This document shows, one piece after another, positions 16,172 through 25,000 of a stretch of DNA of 40,974 nt. Origin of the DNA: an uncultured Lachnospiraceae bacterium (GTDB lineage Bacteria > Bacillota_A > Clostridia > Lachnospirales > Lachnospiraceae); contig CAJTOU010000012.1 in the NCBI GenBank assembly GCA_910577835.1, forward strand, positions 35,744 through 76,717, given 5' to 3'. The notes below the pieces were generated by a model. The model was not told the DNA's origin and searched no databases. It saw only the letters and a program-made list of their open reading frames with translations. A program made the position numbers and the translations under genes. How positions within the stretch are numbered: the stretch's first letter is position 1; every line of letters starts with the position of its first letter.

Positions 16172-16726
16172 ATGGATGAAAGATTAAATCAATACGAAGA
16201 AAAAATGCAGAAATCAATCGAAGCGCTGGAAAATGAGTTTTCAGGTATTCGTGCAGGACGTGCCAACCCACATCTCCTTGATAAAATTAAGGTGGATTAT
16301 TATGGAACACCGACACCTTTACAGCAGGTGGGTAATATTTCCGTGCCGGAGGCAAGGATGCTGCAGATTCAGCCATGGGAGAGCAGTTTGATAAAGGATA
16401 TTGAAAAGGCGATTCTGAATTCCGATATTGGCATTAATCCTGTAAATGACGGCAGAACTATCCGCCTTGTCTTTCCTGAGCTTACTGAGGAGAGAAGAAA
16501 AGAGCTCGCAAAGGATATCAAGAAAAAGGGCGAGGGTGCGAAGGTTGCCATTCGAAATATCAGAAGAGATGCCAACGATGCATTTAAAAAGATGAACAAG
16601 GCGGGTGAGGTTTCAGACGATGAAGTAAAGTCATTGGAAAGTGAAATACAAAAGCTCACAGACAAATATGTAGCTAACGCAGAACAGGCGGTAGAGGAGA
16701 AAACAAAGGAAATAATGACAGTATAG
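16172..16726 (+). CDS. frr: Ribosome recycling factor
   Basis: 184 residues, the usual length. It splits post-termination ribosomes together with EF-G. The family motif FSGIRAGRANPHLLDKIKVD lies near residues 24-43, and the C-terminal three-helix bundle includes LTEERRKELAKDIKKKGEGA and VAIRNIRRDAND. The binding site GAAAGGA is 11 bases from the ATG, slightly long. It follows pyrH by 77 bp and is the standard neighbour of pyrH and uppS. Confidence 0.97.
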   Translation: MDERLNQYEEKMQKSIEALENEFSGIRAGRANPHLLDKIKVDYYGTPTPLQQVGNISVPEARMLQIQPWESSLIKDIEKAILNSDIGINPVNDGRTIRLVFPELTEERRKELAKDIKKKGEGAKVAIRNIRRDANDAFKKMNKAGEVSDDEVKSLESEIQKLTDKYVANAEQAVEEKTKEIMTV

Positions 16727-16738
16727 GCTGTTTTTGTG

Positions 16739-16766
16739 GGCTGGAACAGGGAGACGGTTTCCAGCC
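16739..16766 (+). terminator. Hairpin between frr and uppS
   Basis: GGCTGGAA (16739-16746) and TTCCAGCC (16759-16766) form an 8-bp stem, followed by TGCTTTTCT. It lies inside a co-directional block, so it may act as an attenuator giving more frr than uppS. Confidence 0.5.
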
Positions 16767-16801
16767 TGCTTTTCTATCATTAAAAAATCTGGAGGAAAAC
16801 A

Positions 16802-17503
16802 ATGAATATTCCGAATCATGTGGCAATTATATTAGATGGAAATGGAAGATGGGCAAAAAAAAGGCTGATGCCAAGACAATATGGCCATGCCAGAGGCGCA
16901 CAGGTAGTAGAGCAAATCTGTGAGGATGCATGGAATATGGGTATTAAATATCTGACAGTCTATGCCTTTTCCACAGAAAACTGGAACAGACCTGACAGTG
17001 AAGTAAAGATACTGATGGAAATTTTTTCAAAATATATGGTGGACAAGCTTCAAAAAGTGGGACAGAAAAATATGAAAATACGGTTTATTGGAGAGCGTTC
17101 AAAGCTCGATTCTGCCATGATAGAAAAAATTAATAATTTGGAGGAGTCTACAAACAATAATACGGGGCTTCAGTTTACAGTCGCATTAAATTATGGAAGT
17201 CGGGATGAAATGATAAGAGCCATGAAAAAAATGGCGGCGGATATAAAGGAAAACAGGCTTGAAATAGACGAGATTACCGAAGAAAAGTATGTCGGATATC
17301 TGGATACGGCACAGCTTCCGGACCCTGACCTGCTGATTCGGACAAGCGGAGAACAGAGATTGTCCAATTACCTGCTCTGGCAGCTTGCATATACAGAATT
17401 TTATTTTACAGATGTTATGTGGCCTGATTTTAACAAAAATGAACTGGAAAAAGCGGTAGAATGGTATAACAATCGGGACAGACGCTTTGGAAAGGTAAAA
17501 TAG
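16802..17503 (+). CDS. uppS: Undecaprenyl diphosphate synthase (isoprenyl transferase)
   Basis: 233 residues. It builds the C55 lipid carrier for cell-wall synthesis from FPP and IPP. The family motif LDGNGRWAKKR carries catalytic Asp12. VYAFSTENWNRP and the C-terminal DLLIRTSGEQRLSNYLLWQ with YTEFYF are also present. GGAGG (16791-16795) is six bases from the ATG. It is followed by cdsA after 20 bases, the common pairing. Confidence 0.97.
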   Translation: MNIPNHVAIILDGNGRWAKKRLMPRQYGHARGAQVVEQICEDAWNMGIKYLTVYAFSTENWNRPDSEVKILMEIFSKYMVDKLQKVGQKNMKIRFIGERSKLDSAMIEKINNLEESTNNNTGLQFTVALNYGSRDEMIRAMKKMAADIKENRLEIDEITEEKYVGYLDTAQLPDPDLLIRTSGEQRLSNYLLWQLAYTEFYFTDVMWPDFNKNELEKAVEWYNNRDRRFGKVK

Positions 17504-17523
17504 ACCTGAAAGGAGATATAAAT

Positions 17524-18351
17524 GTGGATTTAAAAAAACTTATGAACCAGTCATTTTTTACAAGAACGGCAAGTGGTATAGTGCTTGTACTGATTTTACT
17601 TGCTGCAGGGCTTCTTGGAGGAGAGGTGTTATATGTGTTTACACTGGTAATTTCTCTGGTAGGAGTATATGAAATGCTGGGAGTAGTCGGACTGAAAAAC
17701 AGTCTGCTTGGTTGTTTCGCCTACATTGGTACTGTACTTTACTATATATTGATTCGAACTTATGAAACGGAATATACGGAATTACTTATTATCGGATATT
17801 TAATGGCTGTTCTGGCAGTGTATGTATTTACCTATCCAAAATACAGAACAGAGCAGGTTTTGCATGTTTTTTTCAGTCTGATTTATGCGGGAATACTGAT
17901 GTCCTATATTTATCTTGTAAGAAGTACAGAGGATGGAATTGTTTATATATGGCTGATTTTTCTCTGTTCGTGGGGCTGTGATACATGTGCATATCTGACT
18001 GGTGTTACCTGCGGAAAGCATAAAATGGCGCCGATTTTAAGTCCGAAGAAGTCTGTGGAGGGCGGTATCGGAGGCGTTGTCGGAGCAGTTCTTTTAGGAG
18101 CACTGTATGGCTTTTTAATGAGAAATAACGTCAGTATTGAATATCCGGTTCTTTTGTGTGGAATTATCTGCGGAGTCGGAGGACTGATTTCCATGGTAGG
18201 AGATTTGGCAGCATCCGCAGTTAAGAGAAATTATGAGATTAAAGATTATGGAAAACTTATTCCGGGGCATGGCGGAATTTTGGACAGATTTGACAGTGTG
18301 CTGTTTACTGCGCCTGTTATCTATTATCTGGTGTTATTCTTCGCTTCATAG
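17524..18351 (+). CDS. cdsA: Phosphatidate cytidylyltransferase
   Basis: 275 residues with about eight membrane segments. It makes CDP-diacylglycerol for phospholipid synthesis in the inner membrane. The start is GTG at 17524, eight bases after AAAGGAGA; the overlapping ATG at 17522 is in another frame and stops after three codons. The conserved SPKKSVEGGIGG and the C-terminal signature from GDLAASAVKR through KDYGKLIPGHGGILDRFDS are present. Confidence 0.95.
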   Translation: MDLKKLMNQSFFTRTASGIVLVLILLAAGLLGGEVLYVFTLVISLVGVYEMLGVVGLKNSLLGCFAYIGTVLYYILIRTYETEYTELLIIGYLMAVLAVYVFTYPKYRTEQVLHVFFSLIYAGILMSYIYLVRSTEDGIVYIWLIFLCSWGCDTCAYLTGVTCGKHKMAPILSPKKSVEGGIGGVVGAVLLGALYGFLMRNNVSIEYPVLLCGIICGVGGLISMVGDLAASAVKRNYEIKDYGKLIPGHGGILDRFDSVLFTAPVIYYLVLFFAS

Positions 18352-18427
18352 GTATAATGTCATCAAATGAAGTAAGGCGTAGTTATATCCTAATGTAATT
18401 AAAATAAAATTTTATAAGGTGATAAAG

Positions 18428-19612
18428 ATGAAAAAAATTGCAATACTTGGCTCTACCGGCTCGATTGGAACACAGACATTAGATGTGGTAAGAAATTACA
18501 GAAAAGATTTTGAAATCGTTTCTTTCGCGGCAGGAAGCAACATAGAATTATTAGAGAAACAAATCCGAGAATTTGGCCCGAAGCTTGTATGTGTATATAA
18601 TGATAAGGCGGCAAAAGCTTTAAGAGAAAATATTACTGATACGGACACAAAAGTAGTTTCCGGCATGGAAGGACTGATACAGGCGGCCGTTATGGATGAA
18701 GCTGAGATTGTAGTTACCGCTTTTGTGGGAATGATAGGCATACAGCCGACGATTGAGGCGATTAAGGCCGGAAAGAATATTGCTCTGGCAAATAAGGAAA
18801 CACTTGTAACAGCAGGACATATTATTATGCCTCTGGCAAAGGAACAGGGGATTCATATTCTGCCGGTTGACAGCGAGCACAGTGCCATCCTTCAGTGTTT
18901 AGGTCAGTGTTTAAATGGAGAAAAAAAAGAAACAGTAAGCAAGCTATTAATTACAGCTTCCGGCGGACCATTTCGGGGCCGGACAAGGGAAGAGATGAAA
19001 GAGATTACCGTGGAGCAGGCATTAAAGCATCCAAACTGGTCAATGGGAAAAAAGATTACGATAGATTCAGCTACCATGGTAAATAAAGGACTGGAGGTAA
19101 TCGAGGCAAAATGGCTTTTTGGAGTGGATTTTGATGATATTCAGGTAGTAGTTCAGCCACAAAGCCTGATTCATTCTATGGTGGAATTTACAGATGGAGC
19201 TATTATGGCACAGCTTGGTACGCCGGATATGAAACTGCCGATTCAATATGCACTTTTTTATCCTGAGAGAAGATTTCTGCCAGGAAAACGGGTAGATTTT
19301 AATGCCCTTGCAAAAATTGATTTTGCGCTGCCAGATATGGAAAATTTTAATGGTCTGGCGCTGGCATATGAAGCAGGAAGAACAGGCGGTTCCATGACAA
19401 CAGTATTTAATGCGGCAAATGAGTATGCAGTGCAAAAATTTTTAAACAGGGAAATCGGTTTTCTGGAGATTACAGACAGTATACAATATGCAATGAAATG
19501 TCATAAACAGATAGAAAATCCGTCCGTAGAGCAGATTCTGGAGACAGAGCGTGAGACGGATGAGCTTTTGAGGGAGGCTTTTATGAAAAAATTGATTGGA
19601 GGTTATAGATGA
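18428..19612 (+). CDS. dxr: 1-deoxy-D-xylulose 5-phosphate reductoisomerase
   Basis: 394 residues. It catalyses the second step of the MEP isoprenoid pathway, converting DXP to MEP with NADPH. The N-terminal nucleotide site LGSTGSIGTQTLD, the metal and substrate segment DSEHSA, SGGPFRG, and HPNWSMGKKITIDSATMVNKG are all present. ATG 18428 is favoured over GTG 18419 because AAGGTGAT lies between them and homologues begin MKKIAILGSTGSIG. The gene overlaps rseP by four bases (ATGA). Confidence 0.97.
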   Translation: MKKIAILGSTGSIGTQTLDVVRNYRKDFEIVSFAAGSNIELLEKQIREFGPKLVCVYNDKAAKALRENITDTDTKVVSGMEGLIQAAVMDEAEIVVTAFVGMIGIQPTIEAIKAGKNIALANKETLVTAGHIIMPLAKEQGIHILPVDSEHSAILQCLGQCLNGEKKETVSKLLITASGGPFRGRTREEMKEITVEQALKHPNWSMGKKITIDSATMVNKGLEVIEAKWLFGVDFDDIQVVVQPQSLIHSMVEFTDGAIMAQLGTPDMKLPIQYALFYPERRFLPGKRVDFNALAKIDFALPDMENFNGLALAYEAGRTGGSMTTVFNAANEYAVQKFLNREIGFLEITDSIQYAMKCHKQIENPSVEQILETERETDELLREAFMKKLIGGYR

Positions 19613-20919
19613 GTATCATAATAGCAATAATTGTTTTTAGTTTGTTGGTTTTTATTCACGAATTGGGACACTTTCTTCTGGCAAAGAAGAACGGAATCCG
19701 TGTAGTAGAGTTTTCAATTGGCTTTGGACCAAGGCTTTTTTCCTTTGAAAAGGGAGATACCAGATATTCTTTAAAGCTTTTATTTTTCGGTGGTTCCTGT
19801 CAGATGCTGTCAGAGGACTTTTTTGAGGCGGAGGATGTGGAAAAGGATAAGGAACATTCCTTTGAAAGTAAATCTGTCTGGTCACGAATGTCAGTAGTGC
19901 TTGCCGGTCCGGTATTTAATTTTCTGTTGGCATGGGTGCTGGCGGTAATTGTAATGGGAGGAGCAGGCTATGACAAACCTGAGATTAATCATGTGGAAAA
20001 GGGCTCTGCCGCGGAACAGGCAGGACTTCAAGAAGGAGATTTGATTCGGGAATTTAACGGTGAAAAAATAAATCTTGGCAGGGAAATTGCGGTAGAGCTG
20101 TATGTACATCCGATTACAGAAGAAGATGTAGAGATTGTTTATGAAAGAGACGGAAAGGAGTATACGGCGGTAATAAGCCCCGCTTATCAGGAGCGTTATG
20201 CCATAGGTATTTCTTACTCTACACAAAATGATAAGGCAGCCGAGGTCGCATCTATAACAGAAGACGGACCATTTGAACAGGCCGGTGGTCGTCAGGGAGA
20301 TATTATTACTGCGATAAATGGGGCAGAAATTAAAAACAGTGAAGAGCTTTACAAATATATTCAGGAGCATCCTTTTGAAAATAAAGAGGTAACTATTACA
20401 GTTGACAGGGATGGAGAGGAGCGGCAGCTTACTCTGACTCCGGCGTTAAGCTCGCAGGGTTACAGCATGGGCTTTGGCTACAATACCTATCGCTATGAAG
20501 CAAGTGCATGGGAAACAGTAAAATACAGTTTTGCAGAAATCAGATATCAGATAGTTTCTGTATTTAAAAGTCTTGGTATGCTTTTTCAGGGAAAGCTTGG
20601 AGTAGATGATTTTACCGGTCCTGTCGGCATTGTGGATATTATTGGAACTACCTATGAAAGTGCGAAGGAAGACGGAGCATGGATGACCTTTTTAAATGTC
20701 GCCAATATTGCGATTCTTTTAAGTGCAAATCTGGGAGTAATGAATCTGCTTCCGATACCGGGGGTAGACGGCGGACGTTTTGTATTTCTTTTGATAGAAG
20801 CAGTATTTCGAAAACGGGTACCGAAAAAATTTGAAGGTGTGGTTACAGCGGTATGTATGCTGTTAATTATGCTGTTTGCAGTATTTATTATGTATCAGGA
20901 TATCAGAAGATTGTTATAA
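19609..20919 (+). CDS. rseP: RIP metalloprotease RseP (site-2 protease)
   Basis: 436 residues. This intramembrane zinc protease cuts anti-sigma factors and signal-peptide remnants. The first helix carries HELGH (His17, Glu18, His21). There are two PDZ-like repeats (about 115-180 and 205-275), the first with GSAAEQAGLQEGDLI and the second with GPFEQAGGRQGDIITAING. The C-terminal membrane part has NLLPIPGVDGGR, the third metal-ligand region. The four-base overlap with dxr indicates translational coupling. Many Firmicute relatives have a single PDZ domain, so the two repeats deserve mention. Confidence 0.94.
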   Translation: MSIIIAIIVFSLLVFIHELGHFLLAKKNGIRVVEFSIGFGPRLFSFEKGDTRYSLKLLFFGGSCQMLSEDFFEAEDVEKDKEHSFESKSVWSRMSVVLAGPVFNFLLAWVLAVIVMGGAGYDKPEINHVEKGSAAEQAGLQEGDLIREFNGEKINLGREIAVELYVHPITEEDVEIVYERDGKEYTAVISPAYQERYAIGISYSTQNDKAAEVASITEDGPFEQAGGRQGDIITAINGAEIKNSEELYKYIQEHPFENKEVTITVDRDGEERQLTLTPALSSQGYSMGFGYNTYRYEASAWETVKYSFAEIRYQIVSVFKSLGMLFQGKLGVDDFTGPVGIVDIIGTTYESAKEDGAWMTFLNVANIAILLSANLGVMNLLPIPGVDGGRFVFLLIEAVFRKRVPKKFEGVVTAVCMLLIMLFAVFIMYQDIRRLL

Positions 20920-20962
20920 TAGGTCGTCAACCTTTGACTGATAATACAGGAGGCAGGAAATT

Positions 20963-22033
20963 ATGTACAGAAATCATACAAAGACGGTAAATATAGGCAG
21001 TAAGATAATAGGCGGGGGCAATCCTGTTCTTATTCAGTCTATGACAAATACAAAGACAGAAGATATAAAAGCAACTGTAAAGCAGATAAAGCGGCTGGAG
21101 GAAGCGGGCTGTGAAATTATTCGCTGCACAGTGCCTTCTGTAAAGGCTGCACAGGCGCTTTCAGAAATAAAAAAACAGATAAAGATTCCGCTGGTTGCAG
21201 ATATTCATTTTGACTACCGGCTTGCAATTGCTGCCATTGAAAACGGAGCTGATAAAATCCGGATTAATCCGGGAAATATCGGCGGTACTGAAAAGGTAAA
21301 AGCAGTGGTGGAAGCAGCAAAGAAAAGAAGTATCCCGATTCGGGTGGGTGTAAACAGTGGCTCTCTGGAAAAGGAAATATTGGAAAAATATGGAAAAGTA
21401 ACTGCTGAGGGACTTGTTGAGAGCGCATTGGATAAAGTGAAAATGATAGAGGCATTTAATTATGATAATATTGTGATTAGTATTAAATCTTCAGATGTTT
21501 CCATGTGTATACATGCGCATGAGCTGATTGCAGAGCAGACGAATTATCCATTACATGTGGGTATTACGGAGGCAGGTACGGTATATTCCGGTAATATTAA
21601 GTCTTCCGTGGGGCTTGGAGTGATTTTATATCAGGGTATTGGTGATACCATTCGGGTATCTCTGACCGGAGACCCTGTGGAGGAGGTAAAAACTGCAAAG
21701 CTGATATTGAAAACATTAGGTCTGAGACAGGAAGGCATTACCGTAGTATCCTGTCCTACCTGCGGCCGGACAAAGATTGATTTAATCGGACTGGCAAATC
21801 AGGTGGAAACAATGACAGCAAGGTACGATTATTTAAATATAAAAGTAGCAGTAATGGGCTGTGCAGTCAATGGTCCCGGTGAGGCAAGAGAAGCAGATAT
21901 TGGAATTGCAGGAGGAGATAAAGAGGGTCTTCTTATTAAAAAAGGTGAAATTATTAAAAAGGTGCCGGAGGAACAGCTTCTTGTAGTACTGGAGGAAGAA
22001 TTAAAGAACTGGAACCATAATACTGAAGGATAA
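20963..22033 (+). CDS. ispG: 4-hydroxy-3-methylbut-2-en-1-yl diphosphate synthase (GcpE)
   Basis: 356 residues, the compact bacterial form. This 4Fe-4S enzyme acts late in the MEP pathway. The TIM-barrel N-terminal half has QSMTNTKTEDIKATVKQIK, VADIHFDYRLA and RINPGNIG. The C-terminal cluster site has CPTCGRTKIDL plus MGCAVNGPGEAREAD, giving three cluster cysteines. AGGAGG (20948-20953) precedes the ATG by nine bases. With dxr two genes upstream, two MEP steps are in this block. Confidence 0.96.
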   Translation: MYRNHTKTVNIGSKIIGGGNPVLIQSMTNTKTEDIKATVKQIKRLEEAGCEIIRCTVPSVKAAQALSEIKKQIKIPLVADIHFDYRLAIAAIENGADKIRINPGNIGGTEKVKAVVEAAKKRSIPIRVGVNSGSLEKEILEKYGKVTAEGLVESALDKVKMIEAFNYDNIVISIKSSDVSMCIHAHELIAEQTNYPLHVGITEAGTVYSGNIKSSVGLGVILYQGIGDTIRVSLTGDPVEEVKTAKLILKTLGLRQEGITVVSCPTCGRTKIDLIGLANQVETMTARYDYLNIKVAVMGCAVNGPGEAREADIGIAGGDKEGLLIKKGEIIKKVPEEQLLVVLEEELKNWNHNTEG

Positions 22034-22089
22034 AAAATGTGTCTGAGAAATAACATGTATAAGAAATAGTATGTACAAGAGGTAGCGTG

Positions 22090-25000
22090 ATGGTAGAAAG
22101 TAAAGGATTTTTTCAGGTATTTCCTGATTTAAAGCTGGAGCATAATTTAACAGAGCTGTTAAATCTTGTAGAGGTAAATAAAATTTCCACTAATCATACA
22201 AAGGATGCAATTCGTGTCTATATGACCGGAACCAGAATTATTCCAAAAAAAAGTATTTATATGGTACAGAATGAGATTCAGAAGCAGATGTTTGGAAGAA
22301 CACATATTCATGTGCAGATTATCGAAAATTATATTTTATCCAAACAGTATACACCGCGAAGTCTTTGGGAGGAATACAGGGAAAGTATTTTAGAGGAACT
22401 CAGAAGCAGCAGTATTGTAATGTACAATATGATGAGAAAAGGCAGCATGGAGTTTACAGATGAAAATATTGCTCTGTTAAAGCTGGAAGATACTCAGATA
22501 AATAAGACAAAATCCAGAGAACTGTATGAATATCTGACAGAGGTTATATCCAAACGCTGTGGACTGGAGCTGCAGCTTTCCGTCGAATATATAAAGCCAA
22601 AAGCAGGAAAATACAGAAAACAGATGGAGCAGCAGGAAAAAAATGAAATTGCAGAAATTTTAAAGCGCAATAAAGAATTGAGACAGCAGCATCGACAGGA
22701 AAAAAATGCAGAAAATCCCCAAAGTGAAGAAGGTATGCAGAAAAATAATATGCAAGGAAATACGAGACAGAAAGATAAAACTCCATTCGACGGACAAGCC
22801 GAAAACAGCAAACAAAGCAGAAGTGATAAGCAAAAAGGAAGTGGTAGGCAAGGAAGCGGTATTTTACAGGAAGAGAAAAAAGCTTCCTATCAAAAACGTG
22901 ATTATTATAAAAAGTCAAATAATCCCGATGTATTATATGGCAGAGAATTTGACGGTGAATTTATTCCGATTAAAGATATCACAGAGGAAAGCGGTAATGT
23001 CATGATTCGTGGTCAGGTGATTTTCTGTGAAACCAGAGAAATTCGAAATGAACGCACAATTATTCTTTTTTCTGTTACAGACTTTACAGATACAATTTCT
23101 ACAAAAATATTTGTAAAAAATGAAAATCTTCCGGAGATACTGGAAATTATCAAAGAGGGCATATTTATAAAGTTAAGCGGAATGGTAATGCTTGACACAT
23201 ACACAAAGGAGATTTCCATAGCCACAATCTACGGTATTATGAAGGGCTCGGATTTTCGTGTAAAGCGGGTAGATACAAGTGTCGAAAAAAGAGTGGAGCT
23301 GCACTGTCATACAAAGATGAGTGATATGGACGGAGTTTCTGAGGCAAAGGATATACTGGCACAGGCGATTAAATGGGGCCATAAGGCGCTTGCCATTACC
23401 GACCACGGAAATGTACAGGGCTTTACTGAAGCTCTGCATGGTATGGACAAGATACTGGGAGATTACAAAAAAAAGGGTGAAAAGGTTGATTTCAAAGTAA
23501 TTTATGGAGTGGAAGCATATCTTGTAGATGATATAAAAACGATAGTCACAGATTCGAAAGCTCAATCTCTGGACGATACATATGTAGTTTTTGATATTGA
23601 AACAACAGGTTTTAGCGCCGCTTATGATAAAATTATAGAAATCGGCGCAGTAAAGGTAATAAATGGAAAGATTGACAGCAAATTCAGCGAGTTTATCAAT
23701 CCGCTGATTCCGATTCCATTTCGAATCGAGCAGCTTACCGGTATTAATGACAGCATGGTAATGGGAGCAGAAACCATAGATAAAGTACTTCCAAAATTTT
23801 TAGAATTTTGTGGGGACTGTGTGATGGTAGCACACAATGCGGATTTTGATATGAGCTTTATCTGTAAAAATGCTGCAGATTTGGGCTGTGATTACAAGCC
23901 TACCACCTTGGATACTGTATCTCTGGCAAGACAGCTTCTTCCGACTTTGAATAAATATAAGCTTGATGCCGTAGCAAAGGCACTGAATATTTCATTGGAA
24001 CATCATCACCGCGCCGTAGATGACGCAGGATGTACAGCAGAAATCTTTGTAAAATTTATTCAGATGTTAAAAAACAGAGGAATCTCCAATCTGGATGAAG
24101 TAAATGAGCTGGCAGAGTCCACAGAGGAATCCATAAGAAAGCTTCCTTCTCACCATGCGATTATTCTGGCAAAAAACGAACTTGGAAGACGGCATCTTTA
24201 CAGGCTGGTTTCTGATTCGCATTTAAAGTATTTTCATAGACAGCCGCGTATTCCGAAAAGTGAATTTCTGAAATACAGAGAAGGTCTGATTATCGGCTCC
24301 GCCTGTGAGGCAGGCGAGCTTTATCAGGCGGTATACAGCGGAAGAAGTGATGAGGAAATCGCAAGGCTTGTAAATTTTTATGATTATCTGGAAATTCAGC
24401 CAAACGGCAACAATATGTTTATGGTACGAAAAGGTGAGACAACACTTGAAAATCTGATAGAGGTAAATAAAAAAATTGTTCAGCTTGGTGAAAAGTTTAA
24501 TAAACTGGTAGTAGCTACCTGTGATGTACATTTTTTAAATCCAGAGGATGAGATTTACCGAAGGATTATTATGGCGGGCAAGGGCTTTGATGATGCTGAC
24601 AATCAGGCTCCTCTGTTTTTAAGAACTACTGAGGAAATGTTGAACGAATTTTCCTATCTTGGTGCGGAAAAGGCAGAGGAGGTAGTGATTACAAATACAA
24701 ATAAAATTGCCGATATGATAGAGCCGCTTTCTCCGGTACATCCGGACAAGGCTCCGCCTGTGATTCCAAATTCCGACCAGACATTAAGAGATATCTGCTA
24801 TACAAAGGCACATTCCATGTATGGACCGGATTTGCCAGAGATTGTAACGGAACGTCTGGAGAGAGAGTTAAATTCCATTATTTCTAACGGATTTGCAGTA
24901 ATGTATATTATCGCTCAGAAACTGGTATGGAAATCTGTGGAAGACGGATATCTGGTAGGCTCAAGAGGCTCTGTCGGTTCATCCTTTGTAGCGACTATGG

